Source: Micractinium sp. NFX-FRZ (taxonomy: Eukaryota > Chlorophyta > Trebouxiophyceae > Chlorellales > Chlorellaceae). Taken from it: 64,000 nt of DNA. Positions 10,738-21,722 of the stretch are shown here, piece after piece; positions within the stretch are counted from its first letter, which is position 1, and the number at the start of each line of letters is the position of its first letter. The notes under the pieces are model-generated. The model was not told the origin of the DNA. It worked only from the letters and a program-made list of their open reading frames with translations, and ran no database searches. The stretch covers positions 62,001 through 126,000 of the forward strand of contig JAPTJF010000030.1 of the NCBI GenBank assembly GCA_029339195.1. Reading direction: 5' to 3'. Both the position numbers and the translations under genes were made by a program.

Positions 10738-13700
10738 ATGGCGTCGAGAAGCCTGATCGCGCTGCAAGCGGCCCTGCGGCGCTCGGCGCAGGCCCGCACT
10801 CTCTACACGTTCTCGTCTCAAGGGCTCAGCGCGGGGCAGCCCGAAGCCAGCAAGCCAAAAGCAATCGTTTTTCTCGGTCCCCCTGGGGTGAGCTCCCACC
10901 TTGCACGGAGAAGCTAGTCAAGCGGAGCTCAACAGCCTTTGGCCTCCATCCTCGCTTGGGTTCCCCACTCTCTGCCTGCGTCCGGCTCACGCTTGCACCA
11001 GATGCAATACACGACCGAATGTCAAGGGTGGGCGCAAGCTGCTCGGCCTTACGGATCGCAACAGCACTGCACTGTGCCGCCAGCTGCCGCCGCACTCGCG
11101 CCCCAGCCGCCGCGCCTCACCGTTCCCTGGCTCTTGCAGGTCGGCAAGGGCACTTATTCGGCGAGATGTGCGGATTATTTCGGCCTCGTGTCCCTCACCA
11201 CGGGGCAGCTCATGATGGATGAGCTGCTGGCAGAGACAGACATTGGGCACCAGGTGAGGTGGAGGCGCCGGGATTCTTGCTGCTGTGCCGTGCTGTGCTC
11301 ACTCTGGTACACGTTGAGGCGGCATGAGGCGGCGGCCAGGGCGGGGAAGCCCATGCCGGACTGCAGGCTGATGATGTGCCGTGCTGTGCCACGCTGCGCT
11401 GCTCATGCTGTGACCCACGCTATGCCATGGCGGTGCCTGCAGGTGGAGGCGGCTGCCGAGGCGGGCCTGCCCATGCCCGACTCCCCCATCCTGCGGGTTG
11501 TGCGCAACCACCTGATGAGCGTGAGAGGGAGGGGTGGGCAGATGGGTGGCTGCTGTCCTTCCTGCCGTGCCTGCGGGTGGGAGCGGGCTCGCATGCCTGC
11601 AGCAAATTGGAGCCGGCGTGCGGTATGCCAACGATGCCTTGCCCTTGGGCAGTAGCCCGCGCCGCGCATGCTGCGTCCCCGTCCCTGCAGCCGCCCGTCA
11701 ACTTCTGCCACACCCACACTTCCGCTGCACCCGCCGCCGCTACTGCCACCTCCGCTTCCCCCCATTGCCACGCTGCCTGCCTGCGTTCCGCATGAACCGC
11801 TGCCGCCCCCTGCTCCAAGCGGCGTGCCCACTGCTGCTCGCCACCCTGCCCGGTCTGCCTGCTTGCAGGCGCACAGCGAGGGGGTGGACCGGTTCGTGTT
11901 GGATGGCTTCCCACGCAACCTGGCGCAGGTTGGGAGGCAAACAGCGAGAGTTGTTGTTTCTAATGGCTTGCAGCTGTTCTGGGAGGCAAACAGCGGTAGT
12001 TGTTGTTCCTGGTGGCTTGCAGCTGTTTGGTTTGGCAAGGCCGGACTGGGGTCCGCTTGATGGACGGCTTCCCATGCAACCTGGCGCAGCTGAGTGAGAG
12101 GCCGGAGTTATAGTGTGTTTGTGGGACCTAGCTGTCGTCCTGCCTTGTTGTTCACCTGCACCACAGGTTGGCCATGCGCTGGACCATGTTGCCGACCCCG
12201 TAGCTTCCATCTTGTTGCTTTGCCTGATTACTCCTTGTTTGCTTGCACCACAGGCCCACACATGGGTCCAGATTGCCGACCGAGTAGGTTCCGGGTAATT
12301 ACCTTACTTGTGTCACTCCTTGTTTGCTTGCTCCACAGGCCCAGGCGCTGGACCAGGTTGCCGATGTCCCTCTGGCCATCAGCCTGGGCATGCGGCGGGA
12401 CGTGCTGGTCGAGAAGAGCACGGGGCGGCGCATCTGCAAGCACTGGTGAGGGCGGAACTCAAAGAGGCCACATGCATAACATCTTGTCGTGCTCCTCTCA
12501 GGGAGCGGTGCTGGATCTCCGACACGTGCTTGCGCACCCCGCGCACTGCGATAGTTTCACTGAGTCACGTTGTTGTTGCCCTGCCACCCCGCCCCACCCA
12601 CCGCTCCATCCCTCTCCTTTGCTTTTGACCCAGCCACAAGACCTTCAACGTGACCGCCATCCACCGGCCAGCCACAGCAGAGGGCTTGCCAGAGGTGAAC
12701 CCAACAGCCGGCACTGGCTTAAGGGTGCCACGTCAGGGTAATAGTAAAACCGCAACCCTGACAAGCGGGATGCCGAGGAGCACCCGAGCTGCGCTGCACC
12801 CTTGCCCAGCGCGCTCCCAATCATGTCGCGCCCACCCCCAGCTCTGTGCCGCCCCACCCCTCCCCGCTCCCCGGCAGGTCCACATACCCCCTTTCCTGCC
12901 GCCGGCGCAGTGCATGGAGCACCTGGTGGTGCGCCAGGTGGGTAACATTACATGACACTTGAGTGCCGGTGATTCCTCGGGCTTTTTCCGCTGGGCCGGC
13001 AGCAGTGCAGGGGCCACCTGGCGGTGCCGCCATCTGAGGGTGTGGGGCATGTGTGGCGTGGGGGGTAGAGGGCGCACCCCGCAGGCCAGCTGAAAGGTAG
13101 ACACCGGGCGTCGGGCGAACCAAAGCTTTTGTGCACGGTGTGAAGCATCCTGGGCTGCATGTGCGTGTGTGTTACATACTGCAGGACGACCAGGAGGTGG
13201 ACATTGAGCAGCGGCAGGTCAACCAGAGCTTTTATGTCCAACCGATACATCTTGGGATGTGTGTGGGTGGTTGTTTGCTGCCCTGCAGGACGACCAGGAG
13301 GTGGACATTGAGCGGCGGCTGGAGCTGTATGAGGGGGTGGCCCTGCCTGTCCTGCGCTTCTATCAGGTCAGTTGGTGTGCACACTGCACATGCTGCAGGA
13401 GGGGGTGGGGTGTGTGCCAGGGGGGGCGCCCTGCCGGGCCTTCCGGCACCCACCACTTGACTGGGTCAAACGGAGCTCACGTTTGCTGCGAACGTTTACG
13501 CAGCACGTGTCCGCACCTGTCCAGTGCCGCGCTCCCTCTATGCTAACCCCTCCTCTTTTCTGCCCTCCCCTCTTTTCTGCACAGGAGCGGCAGAAGCTGC
13601 TGGAGTTTGAGATCAAGGGGGGAGTGGAGGAGACACTGCCCAAGCTGCTGGAAATCCTGAGGCCCTACCTAGAGGCACAGCCGATGCAGCCCACCAAGGG

Positions 13701-13749
13701 TGCCGCCGCAGAGGCAGCAGCAGCGGCAGCACTGGCGGCCAGCGGCTGA
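10738..13749 (+). CDS. Adenylate kinase, probably organellar
   Basis: Converts ATP + AMP to 2 ADP. Exons: 10738-10887, 11140-11253, 11443-11520, 11869-11928, 12339-12445, 12634-12694, 12878-12937, 13289-13366, 13585-13749; all in phase, 290 residues. Seen: a basic, Ala/Ser-rich N-terminus (SLIALQAALRRSAQARTL) that looks like a mitochondrial or plastid presequence; the P-loop GPPGVGKG (split by intron 1); LTTGQLMMDELL of the AMP site; VLDGFPRN, the kinase signature; GRRICKHCHKTFNV of the lid region; and an Ala-rich C-terminal tail. The lid region keeps two Cys but is shorter than in long-type enzymes. Introns 2, 4 and 7 contain decayed copies of neighbouring exon edges. Confidence 0.94.
12058..12338 (+). 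repeat. Adenylate kinase intron 4: donor-side then acceptor-side copies
   Basis: 12058-12094 repeats the end of exon 4 (GGCTTCCCAnGCAACCTGGC). From about 12140, two decayed copies of the acceptor and exon 5 start follow (CTTGTTTGCTTGCnCCACAG, then GCCnACnCnTGG...GTTGCCGA) before the real acceptor at 12338. Donor copies lie left and acceptor copies right. Confidence 0.8.
13185..13221 (+). repeat. Possible in-frame decoy of adenylate kinase exon 8
   Basis: CTGCAG then GACGACCAGGAGGTGGAC, identical to the start of exon 8 at 13289. A CAG|GTCAAC donor-like site follows after 33 in-frame bases. It could in principle be spliced as a mini-exon (DDQEVDIEQRQ); more likely it is one of the many boundary duplications here. 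Confidence 0.6.
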
Positions 13750-14765
13750 GCCTCGGGCTGCGGCCGCTATGCGTCAAGATCTGGCAGCGCCAGCTCAGCG
13801 CTGCATGCGGGGCTCGTGATTGACAGCCTGCGTTGGCTTGCGCAGGGCGGGCGGCGGCGGGTGACGCCGGCGGGCGCCGCCCCCCAGGCTGCCAGGCGGC
13901 TGCCGCCGGCACCGGCCGTTCCTCCGTGAGCTTCTTGACACCCTCTCAATGGAACGAACGATCTACTTGCTTCAAACCTGCGTGCCAGTTGATTGCCCGC
14001 TGGCAGGCAGGTTGTGCTGTCCTCAATAGTGTGTTTTTTTTTTTTTTTTAATTGTGCCTCCATTCTTTTCCCACGGCGTCCCCCTTTCTGGCCCGGGAAT
14101 GCCCGCCTCTTGTGTACGCGTGAACGGCCAATCGACCCTCTCATCCTCCCTTTTTCTCCACAATGCCGTGCTCCTCCAGCTCGTCACATGCTTGATTCTT
14201 TTCCCAGTATTTGCAGTGGAACAACACACAAGGAGCATGGGCCCCGACGCCCCAGTGAAATGCAAGCGCACAACCATGGAAATATGTAGTTACTGCTACA
14301 CAGCGCATGCATGCATGCATGAAAGAATTGATGCGCTGGTGCTGCCTTGCACATGATGCATACCTTGTAAGCATAACCAAAGCTTGAATCAAGTGGATGC
14401 ACAGTGTGAAGTGTGGTAGTTCAATCGAGAAATACATACATGGCTGAGAGATGAGAAGTGATGCTGCCGAGAGAGGCTGCTGGTGGCAGGGGGTAGCAGC
14501 GCATCCAGAAAAGAATAGTTTCCAAGACAGCTTCAACGTCGCCAGCATTGGCAAGGAGGGAGACGCTCCTCAAGGGTCACGCGGGCCGGGAGGCAGGCCC
14601 GACAGAGGCGGTGGGGCAGGCCTGTATGGGCCCACACGGCAAGCCCAAACAGGAGCAGGAGGCAGGCCTCTATGCCGCTCCCGCACGGCAGGCCCAAACA
14701 GCAGCGGGACGCAGGCCCCTATGCCGCTCCCGCGGCAGGCCCAAACAGCAGCGGGAGGCAGGCCC
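13750..14765. other. Region between convergent adenylate kinase and bestrophin
   Basis: 3' untranslated sequence of both genes. It contains a T run at 14034-14050, a short TGCA repeat near 14307, a + strand TGTAA at 14366 and, next to the bestrophin stop, a tandem repeat of about 45 bp. No exon seen. Confidence 0.6.
14366..14370 (+). terminator. TGTAA polyadenylation motif for adenylate kinase
   Basis: First clear + strand TGTAA past the adenylate kinase stop (about 620 nt). Plausible poly(A) signal; cleavage not shown. Confidence 0.45.
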
Positions 14766-14780
14766 CTATGCCGCCAGTGA
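14635..14780 (-). repeat. About 45-bp tandem repeat overlapping the bestrophin stop codon
   Basis: Three to four imperfect units built around GGCAGGCCCAAACAGCAGCG and CCCCTATGCCGC. The bestrophin stop (minus strand TAG at 14766-14768) lies in the terminal unit, so changes in repeat number would alter the 3' UTR directly after the stop. Confidence 0.75.
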
Positions 14781-17700
14781 GCCCGCCGCCTCCACCACCG
14801 CTGCCGGCGCCCCAGCGCCCGCCGCCTCCACCACCTCTGCCGCCGCCTGCGCCTGCACCACCCCTCTCTGCAGAAGGTCCCTGGCGGGGGGCGGCCGCTG
14901 GGGGGGCGCCGCCCCGGCGCCGTCTGGGCCAGAGGTGGCGGCAGCGGGAGGGCTGTGGGTTGATCGCAGCTCCCTGATGTTTGCCTCGATTGTGTCGCTG
15001 TGTGGGGGGGGAGGGGAAGAAGAAGCACGGGGAAGAGCAGAAAGAGAGGCAATTTTGGGTGGGTGGCAAAGGGGCAGCTGTGTGACTTGCGGCTTTGCTG
15101 CTCAACCCCGACGCTGGTGAAGGAAGGAAGAAGCAAAGCACATTGTTGCTTGGTACCCCGTCCCACCCAGCCACGCGCTGCCAGCACACACCACAGCCCC
15201 CTATGCCCGTCCACCCTTGGAGCACCAGCCAAAGCAGTGCCCTGCTGGCCCCGCTGCGCCCCACTGGCGCCCCGCTGCAGTCCCTGCTGGCGCCCTGCTG
15301 GCATGTGACGCACCAGATCTGCTCCAGGGGCAGGATGGAGAAGGGCTCCTCGATGCTCACACCAATCTCCTCAATGCCTGCACAAGATGCAAAATGGTTT
15401 GATTGACTCCAGCACGAACTGAGAGAGTGAAACACAGCAGGCTGTAGAGGGGCGCAAGTCGTTTGAATGTGAAGCACCGCTCGGCGTCCAGCAGCTAGGC
15501 AGGGCGGTCACCCAGACACATAAATGTCAAGATGCAGGTCAGGCACGAAAAGGGCTCATGCAGCAGCACGAGGCAACGATGCAGCTAGGCGGGGCAGTTA
15601 CCCGGTCAGAATGCATGTCAAGGTGCAGGTCAAGCAAAGCCAAAGCTCACCGAGCAGGAGGAAGGAGACGATGCAGCTGAGGGGGACGCACAGCCAGCCC
15701 ACAGACTCCCAGAGACTGCAGGGGGTGGGGAGGAATGCAGGGGCCGTGGAAGGCAGGGCGAGTTGGCAGTGGGGAGGTACACTGGGGTGGGTGCCGGGCC
15801 CACACAGACTCCCACAGGCTGCAGGGGGTGGCAGGGGGCAGGGGCCGTGGAAGGGGAGGGCAGGGCGGGTTGGCAGCGGGGAGGTACAGTGGGGTGGGTG
15901 CCGAGCCCACACAGAGTGCCGCAAGCAGTGCTCACACCGCTCCCGGCTGAAGTGAGGTGCTGTGGTTTTGATGATGCAGGTCTCCTTGCTTGCAACCACA
16001 ATAAACAAATAAACATTGAAAAAAACAGAACTACAATGCACACAGGCGTGTCCTCACCTAAAGGGGAGCAGGGTGAGGTAGACGAGCATGAAACGGGAGG
16101 TGTGCCGCGTGTAGCTGCAGGGGGGAGGGCGGGGCAGGAGCGTCCTCCAGCTCGGCACATCGCCACCTGGCAGCAGCATGCAAAGCCACGGGGCAGGCGG
16201 TGCCAGGCATGCGAGGGGGATGGGCACACGGCCCACAGCATGGCACAGCAGGGGCACAGCAGGGCATGCCACGTGGCAGGCGGTGCCTCTCACCTCAGCG
16301 GGATGGGCGATCGCAGGATCCGCTCGCACGTGCCGCAGATGTCCTGCAGGAGTGAGGATGTGTTTGTGTGTTTGCCTCTCGGGTGGGGTGACATCAAAGG
16401 GCCACGTGCCTGTTCCAGCTAGGCGGCTGCCAAGCCTGCTGTGCAGCCAGGCAACTCTGCAGCGGCCCACTCTGCCCCCATCGTGTCTCATGAGACCACT
16501 GCTGGCTCCCCGTGGACTTGAAACGTAACCGATTGGTTGCTTGATTGAGCATGAGCAGGCGGCTGGGGTGGATCTGAACAATCAAGCTCCCTAGCGAGCC
16601 CCTCCCACCCACCTCGATTATCGACAGGTTTTCGTCCATACCTGCACGGGGAGGGAGGGGTTTCAGAAGGGTGGGGGACCGGCGGGGATGCAGGGCTCTG
16701 GGGAGAGGCAGGGCTGGTGACCGGCCTAGTGCCAGGCGCACCGTGCGGTGCACGAGGTGACGAGGCGACACAGCAGATGTTCTGTTTGTGAACGCCCCAG
16801 CCTGCCCCAAGTGCTCAAGGCAGAAGCTGCGCTGGGCTGTGCCAGGCTGGCGAGCAAGGAGGCCGCCGCTCCCGAACACGAGACACGAAGCAGGAAACAA
16901 AAGTGGAAACACAAAGCAGGCACAACGCACGCTGGGCGACCACAACGGACAGAGCGGGCACGACGAGCGGTCCCCCAGAGGCGTGCTGCGCTGGCGCCGG
17001 CAGTTGGGCGGTCCTCAGAATCTCAGACATCATCTGCACTCGAACAGTTGGAGCTTGAACCGTGTGTGCATGCAAGGCAGCCACATTCCGAGCGCCAGGC
17101 ACAGGGAAGCTGCGTCGACTATTAGAGGAAGGCGGGCTCTCATCTGCGCTCTAAAGCAACAATCAGTGCACCAAACCGCTGCCGTCCCAGGGTGCAGTGC
17201 CCACCCAAAGGCCCCACCACATCCTGACCAGGGAACCAGGGGCAGCACCCACCTGCAGGCAGTAGTTGGGCCGGTGCTTGCTCAGCAGCACTGCCTCCAC
17301 CTCATACGGCAGCAGCACCTTGCCCAGCTCCTCCTCTGCAGAAGAAAAGACGAAAAATGGGTCAAATGATTGAGTTTGGGTCCAGTTTTGTTTTGTACAG
17401 ATGCACCTCTTTTCCTGAAGCACGGTCAGGCACCTGCCCAGCCAACAAGGCACGCACGCGCCCAGGGGCAGGGCGGCACCAGGCGGCGCACCCATACCTG
17501 CATGCCCCCCCACACACACGCCCACCCGCCCACCGGCACCCACCAAAGCTGGCATCCTCCCGTAGGTGGCACATGAGGGAGCGGCTGCAGCAGCAATTGA
17601 TAGATTGATCATTGAAATTCGACTTGGTTGATCATTGAGCTCATCGACATTCAGCATGCCTGTGTGGCTGCCCTGCCGGCGGGCCCCCCTTGTGCTGGAC

Positions 17701-18337
17701 TTGCCCCGCTGCGTCGCCTGCCCAACTCTCCCCGTGTGACCCGCCCCTGTGCACCACACAATGAGTAAGAAACTGCGCAGGTGCGGTTGAAGGCCTGCGC
17801 CCACTGCCCAGCAGCAGTTGGTCTCCGGGCCGGTACATGGGCCTGCCTTCCCTCCCCGCATGCCTGCCCTGCCCACCCCCGCTGCCCTCGGTCCCTGCCC
17901 ACCCCAGCTGCCCTCAGCAGCAGCTGGTAACCGGGACAGGGCAAGCAACCAGATAGGCCTGGGCCAAAAGATGCAGTGCAGTGCCCACCTGTAGGCCTTT
18001 GTCCAGCGGCACAGCATGCCAAGCAGCGGCTGGTCGCCGGGTGCGGGGCAAGAAAAACGGATAACAGGCCAACGATGCAGTGCAGTGCGATGCCCACCTG
18101 TAGGCCTTTGTCCAGCGGCACAGCAGGTCCAGCAGGGGCTGGTCGCCGGGAGGAAAGTAGGTGAGCGCCTGCCGCGTCAGGTCGCGGCTGCGGTTGACCA
18201 GCTTGCCCCACGTCTTGCGGGCGTCCAGCCAGCGGGCATAGGAGGCATTGGTCCTGCAGCAAACAGCGGACACCACACACGAAACAAGCTGGGGGGCGGG
18301 GGTGCGGATCACTGGCTGGCAGCACAGCAGCACCACC

Positions 18338-18386
<49 letters not shown>

Positions 18387-20541
18387 GAGCAGCAGCAGCA
18401 GCAGCAGCAACAGTGCTGAAGCGGCGGCACTGGCGACGAGCTTGCACTACCATACAAAGTGCAACTGTTGTATCATGCCCAGCGCACAAGGTCTGCTATC
18501 TCGAGCCCGCACCTGAACACCAGCAGCAGGGAGAGGGCAAAGGAGGTGGCCCCAAAGGGGCCGCTGCTAGTCGTCTTGAGCTCACCCAGCATGTCGGGCA
18601 GCAAGCCCGCCTGCAGGCCAGAAGGTGGCGTATGACGGTTAGCCAGGTGCGCAAGCTGGGAGGGGCTGTGCTGCCGTTTGTACTGCAGGTGAGCTTGGGC
18701 TTCATCTGTACATCGGCCTGTACCTTACATCCAGGTCGTATCCGAAGCGCACCTTACCTGAAGTGCGGCAGGCTGTCAGTGAAGCCACAGGACCACGTCT
18801 TCCCCACCTCTTCTGTTGTGGACTGCCCGCAGCACCCGCCTCTTGGTTCACCCACGGCCACCAAGGTGTCCCCTGCTCAAGCGCCCAAGCCGGGGGCAGG
18901 TCTCACCTCCACCGAAGTGTTGTAGAGCACCACAGCGGTGCTGACTGCCAGGATGTAGAGCAGGGGGGCCGCCAGGCCGCGCACCATTCGGGACTAGAAG
19001 CAGGAGGAGGAGGGGTGGGGGAGGGGCGGAAGGGGGATGAGGTGGGGTGGGGTGGGGTGGGGTGGGGTGGGAGGGGCTGTGTCTGTTGGGAGGGGAGGGG
19101 AACCCCACTCTGCATGCCAGCTTACCAAGCCAGCCCAGCTGACTGCCCGGATGGACGCCAAGCAGGAGCAGAAAGAGCAAGTGCGGTGTGCCAGTGGGGT
19201 GTGCCCCTCTCGATGCGCCGCACCCATGCACCCCTCGCTCCCCCCCCCACCGCACAACCGGGGTGTGGGTGTGCACCACACCTGGCCAACCATACCCGCA
19301 TGCACCGCAGAACCAGGGCGTACCGCCAACCACGGTGTACCGCGCAACGACACCCTGCCAGCTCAGCCTGCCAGCTCAGCCCGCCAGCTCAGCCCGCCAG
19401 CTCAGCTCACCGCCAGGATGGAGGACATGTGGCGGGTGTAGCGCTGGTTGGAGCGGTGCTCCCGCCACTTCTCAAAGTCAAAAACCTGCCAGTGGGTTGG
19501 GTTGATTGAACTTGTGGGTCAACTTAACTGAGGAGGTGCACCTGACACGCCAGAACACTCTGGCAGCGCCAGCGCCAACATCCCCGCCGGCAGCGCTGCT
19601 GCAGGGGCCCATGCCCGGGTCACGGTCCGCCATTCATCGCACCGCAATCGGCCGCCCCGCTCATGGCCCACACCACCTGGCCCCGCCTCAGAGGGGGCAC
19701 GCCCACCAAATCACGCATCGCTCACCCGCCCTCACAGCCAGCCATCACGTGTCACCCCACCCACGCACCAACCCACGCACACCCTCTCGCTCCTGTTGTG
19801 TGAAACAACGCGCTTCGTTTTGCGCCTGCGCACCCAGCGGTGGCTCACCGCCCTACCCACCAGGCACCCCACCGCGCTCACCATGCACCCCACCGCGCCC
19901 ACCAGGGTGCCCCACCCACCGTGCGGCGGTACGCCCGCGCCTCTTCTTTCACCGGGTCCCGGCCTTGCAGCATGGGGAAGGCGGGGAACGCGACGCCCTC
20001 CTCGTACCGCCCGCTCTGCAGGGCAGGCACAGCACAGCACAGCACAGCACAGCACAGCTCAGGAGCATGGGAGTCTGGGATATGATATCTGAATGAGCTC
20101 ACGCTGCGGGCTACTGAGCACTGCCTGGGAGCGGGGGAGGGCCCGAGTTGGCACCACACCGCTCCGCTGGGCAACCACTGAACTGCCTGCCTGGCAAGCG
20201 CCAGCACTGCTTGAGATGGCAAAATCAAGAGCTACGCCAGCAGCCCCTGCGGGGGCTATCAACTGCAACACAGTGCAGGGAGCATGCATGAGCTCACCCC
20301 AAGGTCGGCGCTCCGGTCAGCAGCATGCACCCGCTGGCTGCTGCCGCTCCTATTGCCGCTGTCGCCATCACGCCCCGCTAGCTGCCGGCGCAGGCTGCCG
20401 CCCCGCAGCAGCGGCGCCTGCTGCCACAGCGCGCCGCGGGGCTCACCGCCCGTCGGGCAGGAGAGGTGCCGCCGCCTTGCGGCCGCTGCACGCCCTGGCG
20501 GCGGCTGCAGTCTCGACTGCAGCGCCCGGCCTTGCAGGCAT
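14766..20541 (-). CDS. Bestrophin-like anion channel, plastid type
   Basis: Pentameric chloride/bicarbonate channel family; plastid members act in the thylakoid membrane (plant VCCN1, Chlamydomonas BST proteins). Exons: 20447-20541 (tentative, ATG at 20541), 19920-20013, 19411-19485, 18907-18993, 18513-18610, 18098-18253, 17544-17584, 17253-17335, 16931-17033 (donor uncertain), 16613-16641, 16294-16343, 16058-16114, 15651-15715, 15314-15377, 14766-14997; about 442 residues. Seen: Ala-rich transit-like N-terminus; FDFEKWREHRSNQRYTRHM; membrane segment LLYILAVSTAVVLY; TNASYARWLDARKTWGKLVN; CERILRSPIPLSYTRHTSRF; and GIEEIGVSIEEPFSILPLEQ, all hallmarks of the family. The tail is Ala/Pro/Val-rich. 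Many introns contain exon-edge copies. A role in inorganic carbon supply is only inference. Confidence 0.93.
15696..15930 (-). repeat. Acceptor-side tandem repeat (about 110 bp x 3) in bestrophin intron
   Basis: The unit comprises CCCACACAGACTCCCACAGG, a CTGCAGGGGGTGG acceptor complement, CAGGGGCCGTGGAAGG and GGGGAGGTACAnTGGGGTGG. The first unit contains the real exon edge at 15715; two further decayed copies follow in the intron. Confidence 0.85.
17905..18060 (-). repeat. Decayed copies of bestrophin exon edge plus donor
   Basis: Sequence around 17987-18043 repeats the true exon edge (18092-18150) almost exactly: GCCCACCTGTAGGCCTTTGT followed by CCAGCGGCACAGC and GGCTGGTCGCCGGG. A weaker copy lies at about 17900-17935. 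Confidence 0.85.
18339..18413 (+). repeat. CAG trinucleotide tract inside bestrophin intron
   Basis: An interrupted (CAG)n run of about 75 bp, read as CTG on the bestrophin sense strand. It is not coding here. Confidence 0.9.
19038..19073 (+). repeat. GGGGT microsatellite in bestrophin intron
   Basis: Short 5-bp tandem array (GGGGT units) between the exons at 18907 and 19411. No function inferred. Confidence 0.8.
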
Positions 20542-21722
20542 CCAGCACATGTCATGGTGTTCTGAGCGGGCAGGGCGTATGGCCTTCCGGCACAGAGGCT
20601 CATGCCGGTATTCTGCGCCCTCGTCGAGACCGTTGGCCTCTGTATCGCCGGCACGCCGAATACAAGTTGGTGAGGTCGGAGCGCAGGCCTTTAGAGCGGG
20701 AAGGGAGAGCTGCGAGTGAGAATGCCGTGAAGCTCAGCACGTTGCTCACTGCCACCTCCTGTAATAAGCCCCCGCGAATTCAGCTCGTGTGCTGGCGTTT
20801 CCAGAGTCAGATGCGCATGCAAAGTGGCGGCGGGTCGCTCCGGCCCACCCTAAACTGGCCTCACGGCAGAGGCGCCTGAGTGGGGGCGGCGGGGGCGGGA
20901 GCGGCGCCGCCAGGTGGCGCGCGCGCGAGTGCGTGGCATGTGAGCATCCTGAGTGCTGGCTGTCTCTTCCCGTGACCGAAACTGAGTTAAAATTTCGCTC
21001 GACCATTTTTTCAGCTGAGCGGCCTACAGCCAGGACGGTCGTCGTTCCCAGTTTGTGCTCAGAGAACCTCTAGGAGGCGCCAGCGCCGCGATGATCACGA
21101 CACTTCCCTTGCAGGCCGCTGGTGTGCTTCGCCTCTGGTGGCCAAAGTTGTGTGCCTGCATTCATGTGTTCGGCACACAACTGCAGGGCGAACTTGCCTG
21201 TGCTGAAGGTTCGGTTGATGCATCGGGCGCCGTGCCGAGAGACCCAACCTGTGGGCCTGAGGCTCAGCAGGAAGAGTGCGAGAAAATTTAAAGCAAAGTG
21301 CTCAGCCTTGACTGCTTAAGGTGAGCATTCGAGTGCAGGTAGCGGCCTGATCAGCTCATGAGCTGCAGTGAGCCAGCATCAGTTGACTTCACACTGCCGC
21401 CAGCAGCCGGCGGCGCAGGTGGTCAGAGAGCTGTCCACAGGCCGGGACCACCGCTTTTGGCCAGTTGGTGGCTGCCGGCATCCTTCTCCGCGTGTGACAT
21501 GAAGCCTGTGCATGCATTGCTGCCTGGCCCATGCATGGCGCCAAGTGCCGCGCTGTCGGGTTTGAAGTGTGCCCCTCGGTTCCGCACTTCCGAAACTCGC
21601 TCTGCGAAACTCGGTGTGTACATGCAATCTGCCCTATAACCTGTGCACGACTCCCTGCTAACGACACTGCTTTGCCAACCACTCCGACGCTTTGCCTCCC
21701 GCCTTTGAGACGAGCCGCCGTC
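20542..21722. promoter_or_regulatory. Divergent upstream region of bestrophin and UbiA genes
   Basis: About 1.2 kb separates the two predicted start codons. It probably contains both promoters and 5' UTRs. No exon, TATA box or repeat of note was recognised. Because the bestrophin first exon is tentative, its true transcript start may lie further right. Confidence 0.4.

Noticed and set aside
14570..15313. Continuous minus-strand open frame across the bestrophin 3' end
   Set aside because: It is in a different frame from the conserved exons; the spliced frame joining GIEEIGVSIEEP to DTIEANIRELR ends at 14766.
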